The notes under the pieces were generated by a model. The model did not search any database, was not told the DNA's origin, and saw only the letters and a program-made list of their open reading frames with translations. A program made the position numbers and the translations under genes. From NCBI GenBank assembly GCA_025361465.1, contig JANYAG010000029.1, positions 1 to 13,755 on the forward strand: DNA of 13,755 nt, written 5' to 3'. Source of the stretch: Gemmatimonadota bacterium (GTDB taxonomy: Bacteria > Gemmatimonadota > Gemmatimonadetes > Gemmatimonadales > GWC2-71-9). Of the stretch, positions 1-6,418 are shown piece by piece (within the stretch, counting starts at the first letter, position 1; the number at the start of each line of letters is the position of its first letter).

Positions 1-66
1 GGCCAGCGGCGCCGTCCCGGCGAGTGCGATCGTCAGGAAGAACCAGGTGATCCGGTGTGCTGTCAT
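1..66 (-). CDS. Start of an exported protein (N-terminal signal peptide only, truncated by window edge)
   Basis: Only the first 22 codons are visible, reading MTAHRITWFFLTIALAGTAP then LA. They look like a Sec signal peptide: a short basic n-region (H4, R5), a hydrophobic core at about residues 7-16, and a small-residue stretch suited to signal peptidase I. The ATG at 66-64 is preceded by a purine-rich AAGGGG about 8 bases upstream, a believable ribosome binding site. The gene begins 19 bases after the stop of the upstream two-membrane-segment protein, so the two are probably co-transcribed. The mature protein is outside the window and its function cannot be guessed. A chance open frame is possible, but signal peptide, ribosome binding site and operon spacing together argue for a real gene. 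Confidence 0.6.
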   Translation of the reverse strand, partial: MTAHRITWFFLTIALAGTAPLA

Positions 67-85
67 GACAGTGCCCCTTCTGGTC

Positions 86-1177
86 TCAGGGAAATTTCTC
101 CAGCGGCCGCACGGCCACCAGTACCCAACGGTCCCCCTCGAGACGGGCCGTGGCTGCGAAGCCTACAATCTTGCTCCGGTTGACCCCGAAATTACCGCGC
201 CAGCGGAACGTCACCGGGAACCTCGTCTCGGCGGTGGTTCCGGTCAACACCGGCGGTGCGACGTCACCAGTGGAAGCGGTCGGCTTGAGCTCCTGCACGC
301 TCCGGAGCATCTCGGCCGACCATCCGCTGCTGCTGCCGTTCCCGTCGCGGAGTTCCGCGACATCAGCCCGATTGATGGCAGCCACCGCCTGCACCGCACC
401 GCGCTGCAACACCGCAGCGGCGGCACGGCCAAGCGCGGCCGGGTCAGGGGTCGGCGTGGCTGGCGTGGCGGCCGGTGGCGGCGGCGGGGTGACCACGACA
501 AGCGGCTGCGGTTTGACGCCCGCAATGGTGTCTGCCGACAGTGTCGCCGCAGCGGCCGGCGGCGGCGGGGTAACCGGAGCGGGTACGACGGCTTGTTGCG
601 CCAATGCTTGCTGGCGCGCCGGGCGCTCCGCACCGGTCGTACCGGTCGGGGCACCACGGGCGAGCGGCTTCTCCGGCGCCACCATCGGCAGGTCGGCCAG
701 CTGAGGCGTCGGATCGGCGGTAGGAGCCGGGGCGTTGGTGGTCGGCTTGGCGATCTCCTGGGACACGAACGTCTCCTGACTGAACCACCTCCGCTCACTC
801 ACGCCAAACCAACCCAAGCCGAGAAGGGTGATTGCCCCGGTCACCCCGAGGCCAAGCGCCAGCCGGCGGACCTGGAGCCGGAGCGTCTCGGCGCGCTCCT
901 GTTCTTCGTACTCCAGGGCATAGTTGAACCGGTGCATCACTTCGTCGCCAAGACTGGCCGCGGGGTTGTCCTCCGGGAGGTCCTGCCGCGGAATGAGCCA
1001 GAGCGGGGAGCCGAGTCGCACGCGACGTTCGTCCCGCCGGACCGACAAATACCGGCGCAGCAGGTACAGGCCGATTACCAAGCCAAGCCCGGCGAGACAC
1101 AGCGGCAGGAAGCGCCACTGCAGCAGCGGGATCGGCTCGAGCAAGCCGGCGATCGGGCTTCGGTCTCGACTTGTCAT
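86..1177 (-). CDS. Unrecognised inner-membrane protein with two transmembrane segments and a long Pro/Ala-rich periplasmic linker
   Basis: I do not recognise this 363-residue protein. Hydrophobic segments lie at about 23-41 and 107-125. The loop between them starts with many arginines (41-54), so by the positive-inside rule the loop is cytoplasmic and the C-terminal two thirds are periplasmic. Residues 146-246 are a low-complexity Pro/Ala/Thr linker with runs of four and five prolines. Residues 247-363 look like a small folded domain: an Ala-rich helical part, then alternating hydrophobic/polar strands ending in WVLVAVRPLEKFP. The layout recalls TonB-like proteins or periplasm-spanning anchors, but no TonB-type signature is seen. 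The ATG at 1177 has only a weak purine-rich sequence (GGGA) upstream. It lies 48 bases after the VanZ-Wzi gene and 19 before an exported protein gene, on the same strand, so an envelope role is inferred from context only. The reverse-strand open frames here reflect base composition. Confidence 0.85.
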   Translation of the reverse strand: MTSRDRSPIAGLLEPIPLLQWRFLPLCLAGLGLVIGLYLLRRYLSVRRDERRVRLGSPLWLIPRQDLPEDNPAASLGDEVMHRFNYALEYEEQERAETLRLQVRRLALGLGVTGAITLLGLGWFGVSERRWFSQETFVSQEIAKPTTNAPAPTADPTPQLADLPMVAPEKPLARGAPTGTTGAERPARQQALAQQAVVPAPVTPPPPAAAATLSADTIAGVKPQPLVVVTPPPPPAATPATPTPDPAALGRAAAAVLQRGAVQAVAAINRADVAELRDGNGSSSGWSAEMLRSVQELKPTASTGDVAPPVLTGTTAETRFPVTFRWRGNFGVNRSKIVGFAATARLEGDRWVLVAVRPLEKFP

Positions 1178-1226
1178 GACGCCATCGTCCCAATGAAGTG
1201 GAGTCTCGGACAGTCAGGGAAAAGGT

Positions 1227-3065
1227 TCACCGCAACGCCCCCCGCCGCCCAATTCGCAGCGTCGCTTCCAGCTGCGCCACGACGGTGGTGGCTTGGCGAC
1301 CCACCACGTGATCAGCATTCCAGGTACGGTTGACGCCGAGCGAACCAACCACTCGCACATGCCCTTCCTGGCCTCGAACCCCGAGCCCGAGTCTCCCGGT
1401 GGTGGCCACCGTGCCACTCAGGAAGCCAGCCTTGCCGGTGATGTCGGGATACGCGGACGTGATCGTCGCCTCGCCCTGCCGCAGCAGCGTGGCCTCGGGC
1501 GTGAACGTCCACGCGTGGCGGAACGGCCAGCTGGTGGTGACGGTCAGCTGATCGCCATCAACGAACTGCCGCCCGAGCCCGACCCCGACATTGAGATAAT
1601 CCTCTTCTGGCTTGGTGGTTCGGAAGGCGTACGTGCTCACCTGCGTGTAGAGCGCCCGCCAACTGCCGCGCGAGCCGAGCGGTCCCATCACGCTGCCGGT
1701 AAACGCCCAGCGATTGGGACGGGCGCTGCTGTCGCCCTGCGCAAACCAGCGCCAGTCGTCGATCGCCACCTGCCCTTCGAGCGACATGCCATTGCGCAAC
1801 ACGATGCGGCCGTCACCACCGAACATCAGGTTGGCTTCATCGCCGATCGACAAGGTGTTGCCGAGGAACATCACGCCGAGTGGCGTGATCCACCGGGTGC
1901 TCAGGGAGCGATCCACGCCGGCCACCACGGCGGTTTGCCAGAGCGCGAGATGCACTGACGGGGTCACCTGCATGCCGACGCGCTGGGCGACCTGGTAGCG
2001 ATGGATGCGCTGCCCCGTCGAATCGAATTGGTCCTCGAGCTGCGCGATGACCTCCTGCAGCCGGAGGTCGCGCGTACCCACGTTGAAGGCAAGATGATGG
2101 TAGGGATAGCCCCAGCCACTCAGCGGGATCCCCGCGACACCGCGAGGTCCCCACTCCCGCGAGATCTGCCCCAGGAAGAGCGAGGCGACCGGCCACTGCG
2201 CGCTGATGTATTCCACCGGATAGCGGTAGACCACCTTCGAGGGGATATGCGCGCCGGTGATGTTTGACGGCCAATCGGGATCGTCGCGCAACCGGTTCTC
2301 GCCATTGAGCTGGGCGTGCGCCACGATCGGGCCGAATACCCCAACAAATTCGAGGCTGCCGAACGGCCGAGCTCGATCTGGGCCCGCCGGGTGCAGCGGA
2401 TCGCGCCGGGCATGTGTGTACGCCTGCACCCCGAGGGCCAGGTCGACGCGACCCCAGTAGCTGGTGTCGGGTCGGGTCCACTGCACCAGCAGGCTGCGAG
2501 CTTCCGCAGAATCCGCCGCGCTGGCTCGCCGGTGCAGTGCGCGGAGGGCGGCAACCGCCTGCGCCTCGGTGAAGGGACGCACCAGGGGCGACGGATCGGC
2601 GATCGCTCCGCGATCGACCAGCCGTTCAAAGCGGGCCAGGCGTGGATCATCGATCGGGATGTAGGGACTGCCCTGCGCCTGGACAGTGGTCGGTCGACCG
2701 GCGACCAGCACCAGCAGCACCCCCACGACCGCGCCGAAGCGACGGCCGATGCGCGAGAGGACGATACCCGCCACGGCACCGACGCCACCGGCCGCGAAGT
2801 CACGCCAATCACCACTGCGGTAGGGTATCAGCGATTGCACCAGTTCGACCGCTCCCGCGAACGCCAGCGAAAGCAGGAGCGTCCGCCAGACCGAGGCTCG
2901 CCGGTCCAACTGGTGCAGCACCGCGAACCCCAGGAAGATCCCGATGTGGACCACCTTGTCCGAATCACTCGGCAGTGAGGATGGCAGGGCCGGGACCGGG
3001 GCGAAGAACGCCACCAGCATCAGCACGACGTAGCCGACAAAGAGGGTATGGCGGGTTAATTTCAC
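1227..3065 (-). CDS. VanZ-like inner-membrane domain fused to a Wzi-like outer-membrane beta-barrel
   Basis: The 612-residue product has two parts. Residues 1-108 match the VanZ-like family: four hydrophobic segments (about 8-26, 38-53, 62-80, 91-106) with the family pattern D36-K37-x-x-H40, E74-L-V-Q77, then R83, D86 and D89 before a Gly-rich helix. Residues 132-612 resemble capsule-assembly Wzi proteins: an N-terminal DDPR...LVDRGAI...RPFT segment, the GQISREWGPRG...PLSGWG motif around 300, and many amphipathic strands, typical of an outer-membrane barrel. Wzi anchors surface polysaccharide in Enterobacteriaceae; the ligand here is unknown. Between the parts, R108-R109, a hydrophobic run 110-123 and V-Q-A130 form a complete signal-peptide-like unit, so cleavage after A130 could free the barrel. 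The start is GTG at 3065, without a Shine-Dalgarno sequence but with a close promoter. An internal GTG (residue 98) could instead start a separate barrel protein. Confidence 0.85.
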   Translation of the reverse strand: MKLTRHTLFVGYVVLMLVAFFAPVPALPSSLPSDSDKVVHIGIFLGFAVLHQLDRRASVWRTLLLSLAFAGAVELVQSLIPYRSGDWRDFAAGGVGAVAGIVLSRIGRRFGAVVGVLLVLVAGRPTTVQAQGSPYIPIDDPRLARFERLVDRGAIADPSPLVRPFTEAQAVAALRALHRRASAADSAEARSLLVQWTRPDTSYWGRVDLALGVQAYTHARRDPLHPAGPDRARPFGSLEFVGVFGPIVAHAQLNGENRLRDDPDWPSNITGAHIPSKVVYRYPVEYISAQWPVASLFLGQISREWGPRGVAGIPLSGWGYPYHHLAFNVGTRDLRLQEVIAQLEDQFDSTGQRIHRYQVAQRVGMQVTPSVHLALWQTAVVAGVDRSLSTRWITPLGVMFLGNTLSIGDEANLMFGGDGRIVLRNGMSLEGQVAIDDWRWFAQGDSSARPNRWAFTGSVMGPLGSRGSWRALYTQVSTYAFRTTKPEEDYLNVGVGLGRQFVDGDQLTVTTSWPFRHAWTFTPEATLLRQGEATITSAYPDITGKAGFLSGTVATTGRLGLGVRGQEGHVRVVGSLGVNRTWNADHVVGRQATTVVAQLEATLRIGRRGALR

Positions 3066-3071
3066 CGGGTG

Positions 3072-3100
3072 AATAGACCGGTAGCCACCGGCGCCGTCAA
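3072..3100 (-). promoter_or_regulatory. Predicted sigma-70-type promoter of the VanZ-Wzi gene, possibly giving a leaderless transcript
   Basis: On the minus strand, TTGACG (3100-3095, five of six consensus bases) is followed by a 17-base spacer and TCTATT (3077-3072, four of six). Only six bases (3071-3066) separate the -10 box from the GTG start at 3065, so initiation would fall at or next to the start codon. No Shine-Dalgarno sequence precedes this GTG, which fits leaderless translation. The 70-base gap it occupies separates two divergent genes. No comparably good promoter was found for the plus-strand gene, which must start within or upstream of the same gap. Confidence 0.5.
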
Positions 3101-3135
3101 GCCGGATTGGCCCTCACCCATGGAGAAATGCCACG

Positions 3136-4167
3136 ATGGCGCCATATCAGAATGCCCTGGTGATCACCGGGGGAGCCAGCGGGATCGGGGCCGCCTCGGT
3201 CCAGGCGGCACTGGGACGCAACTGGCTGGTGGCCAGCTGCGATGTCCAGCCGCCGGAGAACCTACCGAAGGCCCTGCAGTCGGACCACGCGCGCTATCTC
3301 CAGGCCGATGTCAGGGACACCGCCGCCATGGCGGACTTCGCCAGGCAAGCGCTGAAGTTCTTCGCGGACCGCAATGGCGGCGTGGCACCGCCGCTGAGCG
3401 TGGTTGCGTGTGCCGGCATCTCCCGTCGCGGCGATCCGGAACAGGTCAAGCTGATGAAGGACATCAACGAAGGTGGCACGCTCAACCTGCTGCGAGTGTT
3501 CGCCGACGCGCTGCAGCGAGGTGGGCTCTTCGTCGGGTTGAGTTCGATCGTGGCGGCCGAAGGAATCGCCGTCAAGGGCGATGAGGAATACAAGCTCACC
3601 AAGATCGAGGCACGACGGATTGCGACCGAGGAATCCGCCCGGCTCAATGTCCGCGGCTTCGCGGTGGCCCCCGGAGCCATCGACACCCCGATGACGCGTC
3701 ACGAGGCGATCTTCGGCATGCTCCTGCTCGGTGCCTCACAGGTGTTCGGCAAGCCCGACCATCCGCATCACGCCGAGATCCTCAGGCTGGCCGGAGTGCC
3801 CGCGGGAGCGACCCCAGCGGACATTTTCGCCGGGCTGCTCGGACCAGCACTCACGGGTGCAGAAGAGTTCTCCCGCGTGCAGGCGAGCATGATTCGCGAT
3901 CCGTCACTGGCCGGCGTCGGCAAGGCCTACATGCTCTACACCAACATCAAGGGAGCGGACGGCCAGATTCGCCCCCGGGCCGAGCTGATCGCCCGCTCGG
4001 CAGCGCAGCTGACTGCGCTCGATGTGGTGATTGGTCCCGAGGTGGTGGCTGACCTGATGATCGATCAGCTGGCCACGGGGACGGTGCCCGAGGGAGGCCT
4101 GCTGCGCGCGTACAGCAGGAACGGAGAGAACCGGATCCGCGAACTGCTCGGATCGTTCGGCGGCTAG
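3136..4167 (+). CDS. Short-chain dehydrogenase/reductase (SDR) with a long C-terminal extension
   Basis: This 343-residue protein is an NAD(P)-dependent oxidoreductase of the SDR superfamily; the substrate cannot be told. The Rossmann dinucleotide motif TGGASGIG is at 11-18, and D36 at the end of the second strand suggests a preference for NAD over NADP. D58 sits in the adenine-binding ADV motif. The catalytic set is N111, S137 (in LSSIVA), Y152 and K156 (YKLTK), followed by the PGAIDTPM loop at 179-186. The usual NNAG structural motif is replaced by ACAG (91-94). Classical SDRs are about 250 residues; here some 90 extra residues follow the core, with no recognised domain. ATG 3136 is supported by GGAG at 3122-3125; two nearer upstream ATGs are out of frame. 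The gene stands alone, divergent from the VanZ-Wzi gene and convergent with murG, whose stop codon it overlaps. It is probably cytoplasmic, with no obvious link to cell wall synthesis. Confidence 0.92.
   Translation: MAPYQNALVITGGASGIGAASVQAALGRNWLVASCDVQPPENLPKALQSDHARYLQADVRDTAAMADFARQALKFFADRNGGVAPPLSVVACAGISRRGDPEQVKLMKDINEGGTLNLLRVFADALQRGGLFVGLSSIVAAEGIAVKGDEEYKLTKIEARRIATEESARLNVRGFAVAPGAIDTPMTRHEAIFGMLLLGASQVFGKPDHPHHAEILRLAGVPAGATPADIFAGLLGPALTGAEEFSRVQASMIRDPSLAGVGKAYMLYTNIKGADGQIRPRAELIARSAAQLTALDVVIGPEVVADLMIDQLATGTVPEGGLLRAYSRNGENRIRELLGSFGG
4164..4167. other. Shared CTAG palindrome forming the stop codons of two convergent genes
   Basis: The plus-strand SDR gene stops with TAG at 4165-4167, and the minus-strand murG stops with TAG at 4166-4164. 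The palindrome CTAG therefore terminates both reading frames. There is no intergenic sequence, and no GC hairpin followed by a T-run is visible on either strand nearby. Any terminator must lie inside the opposing gene or depend on Rho. Confidence 0.95.
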
Positions 4168-5261
4168 TCGGCCCCCAGCACCAGCCTTGACACCCGCGCC
4201 GCGATCGCTCCTGCCGCCTCGGCGCGCCCGCGCGCCCGCGCGGCGGCGGCCATGCTCGCGCGGGCATCGCCATCGGCCAGCAGTCCGCCGAGCACCGAAC
4301 CGAACGTTGCCGCGTCAAGTCCGTGCTGCGGCAACATCATCGCGGCTCCCGCGGCCGCCATGGCCCGCGCATTGTGGGTCTGATGATCGGCGGCGGCCGT
4401 GGGGAGCGGCACCAGAACGGAAGGAATCCCCCAGGCACAAAGTTCGGCGAGCGTCATCATGCCGGCGCGTGCCACGCAGACATCGGCCACCGACCACGCG
4501 TCGGCCATCGGATCGAGAAATGGCACCACCGTCACGCCGGGCGGTGCGTGCAACGCGGCGAACTCGCCATGGGTCGCGCGGCCGGTGGACCAGATCACCT
4601 GCGCCGCGGCACCACCCCCACCACGCAGCCATTCGGCCACCAGCAGATTGATGGCGCGCGAGCCCTGACTGCCCCCGGTCACGACCGCGACGGGGCGATC
4701 GATGCCAAGCCCGAAGCGCTGCCGTGCGGCATCGCGACGCGAGGGATCGGGCGGCAGGATCGGTGCCCCCGTCACCGTCGCGCGAATGCGCGCCGCCGGT
4801 GGCAACGCGGCCATGGCTTCGGGTGCGGCCAGCCAGATCTCGTTGGCTCGGCGCGCCAGCCAGCGGGTCGCCATCCCCGGCCTGACATCGAGTTCGAGAA
4901 TGCCGGTCGGCATGCCGCGACGCGCTGCGCGCCAGACCACCGGGCCGCTGGCATATCCACCGGTGCCGATCACTGCCGCGGGCTGCTCGGCATCGAGCAT
5001 CGTGTCAATGCGGCGCAGCAGCGGTGCCAGCACGAACGGCCAGCGCGCATTGCGCCACCATTGGTGCCGATAGAACGGTTCCAGCGGCAGGAGATGGTGC
5101 GGCAGCTGCCGCGCAGGCAGCAGTTGTGCCTCGATCCCCCGCTCTGCCCCGGCAAAGACGAAGCGCCACTCCGGATGCAGGGTCCGGGTCGCGTCGGCCA
5201 CCGCAAGCGCGGGCATCAAGTGTCCGCCAGTCCCGCCACCCGCGAGCAGGACGGTCGTCAT
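4164..5261 (-). CDS. murG: UDP-GlcNAc : lipid I N-acetylglucosaminyltransferase MurG
   Basis: MurG transfers GlcNAc from UDP-GlcNAc to lipid I on the inner face of the cytoplasmic membrane, making lipid II. The 365-residue length is normal for this GT-B fold family. Visible motifs are the first glycine loop GGGTGGH (8-14), GTGGYASGP (99-107), the donor-site loop GGSQGSRAIN (196-205), ARAGMMTLAEL (264-274) with the conserved Glu at 273, and DHQTHNA (292-298). Two usually strong motifs are altered: the HEQN region reads LELD (122-125), and the GNPVR region reads GAPIL (165-169). The ATG at 5261-5259 overlaps the ftsW stop as ATGA, fixing the start; longer readings upstream are ftsW sequence in another frame. 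It is the last gene of the dcw run. Its position and remaining motifs make the assignment firm despite the substitutions. Confidence 0.96.
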   Translation of the reverse strand: MTTVLLAGGGTGGHLMPALAVADATRTLHPEWRFVFAGAERGIEAQLLPARQLPHHLLPLEPFYRHQWWRNARWPFVLAPLLRRIDTMLDAEQPAAVIGTGGYASGPVVWRAARRGMPTGILELDVRPGMATRWLARRANEIWLAAPEAMAALPPAARIRATVTGAPILPPDPSRRDAARQRFGLGIDRPVAVVTGGSQGSRAINLLVAEWLRGGGGAAAQVIWSTGRATHGEFAALHAPPGVTVVPFLDPMADAWSVADVCVARAGMMTLAELCAWGIPSVLVPLPTAAADHQTHNARAMAAAGAAMMLPQHGLDAATFGSVLGGLLADGDARASMAAAARARGRAEAAGAIAARVSRLVLGAD

Positions 5262-6418
5262 CGCTCTCGCGCGGGCCGGCCGCGTGCTCGACCAATCGAA
5301 ACCAGCACACCGGCGGCAAAGAGATTCAGGATCAGTGACGCCCGCCCCGCCGACATGAATGGCAGCGGAATTCCGGTCGTCGGAATGAGGCGCGTGACCA
5401 CGGCGGCGTGCAGGAAGGCCGACAGCCCGAGCGAGAGCGTCAGCCCCGAGGCGAGATAGGTGCCGAATGGATCGCGGGCGGTCTTGGCGATCCGGAATCC
5501 CATCCAGCAGACGAGGCCGAAACAGATCAGCACGAAGACCACGCCGATCAATCCCCATTCCTCCCCGATCACCGAGAAGAGAAAGTCCGAATAGACCTCG
5601 GGCAAGTGACCGAGCTTCTGGCTGCCGCTGCCGAAGCCGACCCCGGTGAGCCCGCCATCGCCGAAACCGATCAGCGACTGGCACGACTGCTCGTCGGTCT
5701 TGCAGAAGATGGCGGACACCCCGAAGTCGGTCAGCCGCTTGGCGCGCACCGGATCGAGGAGCACCTTGACGGCCACCCCTGCGGCGGCCACCAGCACCGG
5801 CAAGACGAGATGGCTGATCCGGGCCCCGGCGGTGAACATCACCGACACACCGATCACGCCCAGCAGGACCGCCATGGTGACGCTGGGTTCGGCCGCCACC
5901 AGGGCGACCACCAGGCCGATCATGGCCATCAGTGGCACGAAGCCGTCCTGGAAGCGCCGGATCCTGGTGCCCAGCTCCGCCGCCCGCGATGCCACCCAGG
6001 CGGCCAGCGTGAAGCGGGCGATCTCCGAGACCTGCACCTGGATGCCGAGGTGAATCCAGCGGCGTGATCCGTTCGCGTGCGGGAAGAATCGCTCGATCGG
6101 CCCCGGGGCGAGTCCCTTGGGATTGAAGAGCAACGCCGCGATCGCGATCAAGCCGAGTCCCGCGATGGTGGCGTAGAGCATCGGCTTGGCGAACCGCTCC
6201 CACACCCGGTAGTCCACGTGCGTCGCCACGAGGAAGACGACCCCGCCGATCAGCGCGGCACTGAGCTGCTGCGTGGCCTGTTCGTAGGCCACCTTGAGGT
6301 AGGTCGACGACGAATAGCACGCCGCGATGCCGATGGCCGCGAGCACCAGCGTCGCAACGCTGAGCAGGCGCGTCTCCCAGCGGAATTCCCCGGGATGCCG
6401 GATGGCGGCCGTGCTCAC
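5258..6418 (-). CDS. ftsW: Septal peptidoglycan glycosyltransferase FtsW (SEDS family)
   Basis: FtsW is the polytopic SEDS polymerase that, with its partner class B penicillin-binding protein FtsI, strings lipid II into septal glycan. The 386 residues contain about ten hydrophobic segments. Family motifs are NGSRRWI (116-122), the periplasmic GVGFGSGSQKLGHLPE run (259-274) with the essential-type Asp at 278 (YSDF), FSVIGEEWG (281-289), and TTGIPLPFMSAG (347-358). The end of that last motif differs from the usual PFiSyGgSS. The large extracytoplasmic loop has two cysteines, C239 and C246, that could pair. The start is GTG at 6418, overlapping the murD stop as GTGA, with GAGG just upstream. The gene in turn overlaps murG by ATGA. 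RodA is a close paralogue, but the place between murD and murG points to FtsW. Confidence 0.95.
   Translation of the reverse strand: MSTAAIRHPGEFRWETRLLSVATLVLAAIGIAACYSSSTYLKVAYEQATQQLSAALIGGVVFLVATHVDYRVWERFAKPMLYATIAGLGLIAIAALLFNPKGLAPGPIERFFPHANGSRRWIHLGIQVQVSEIARFTLAAWVASRAAELGTRIRRFQDGFVPLMAMIGLVVALVAAEPSVTMAVLLGVIGVSVMFTAGARISHLVLPVLVAAAGVAVKVLLDPVRAKRLTDFGVSAIFCKTDEQSCQSLIGFGDGGLTGVGFGSGSQKLGHLPEVYSDFLFSVIGEEWGLIGVVFVLICFGLVCWMGFRIAKTARDPFGTYLASGLTLSLGLSAFLHAAVVTRLIPTTGIPLPFMSAGRASLILNLFAAGVLVSIGRARGRPARER

Noticed and set aside
1174..1185. Three-codon upstream frame (ATG GCG TCA TGA) overlapping the start of the unrecognised membrane protein.
   Set aside because: It could be a tiny coupling element, but a frame this short arises easily by chance and has no ribosome binding site of its own.
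1178..1226. 49-base gap between the VanZ-Wzi gene and the next gene, inspected for a promoter or terminator.
   Set aside because: No convincing -35/-10 pair and no hairpin with a T-run; read-through within one operon is the simpler explanation.
47..1333. Long plus-strand open frame (428 codons) opposite the unrecognised membrane protein.
   Set aside because: Its translation is Arg/Gly/His-rich, with no hydrophobic or domain pattern. The minus-strand frame has membrane segments and operon-like spacing. Long antisense frames are expected at this base composition.
4223..4242. Alternating CG tract with a tandem CGCGCCCG repeat near the 3' end of murG, considered as a terminator stem or Z-DNA element.
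   Set aside because: It encodes the Ala/Arg-rich C-terminal helix of MurG, has no following T-run, and is explained by GC-rich codon choice.
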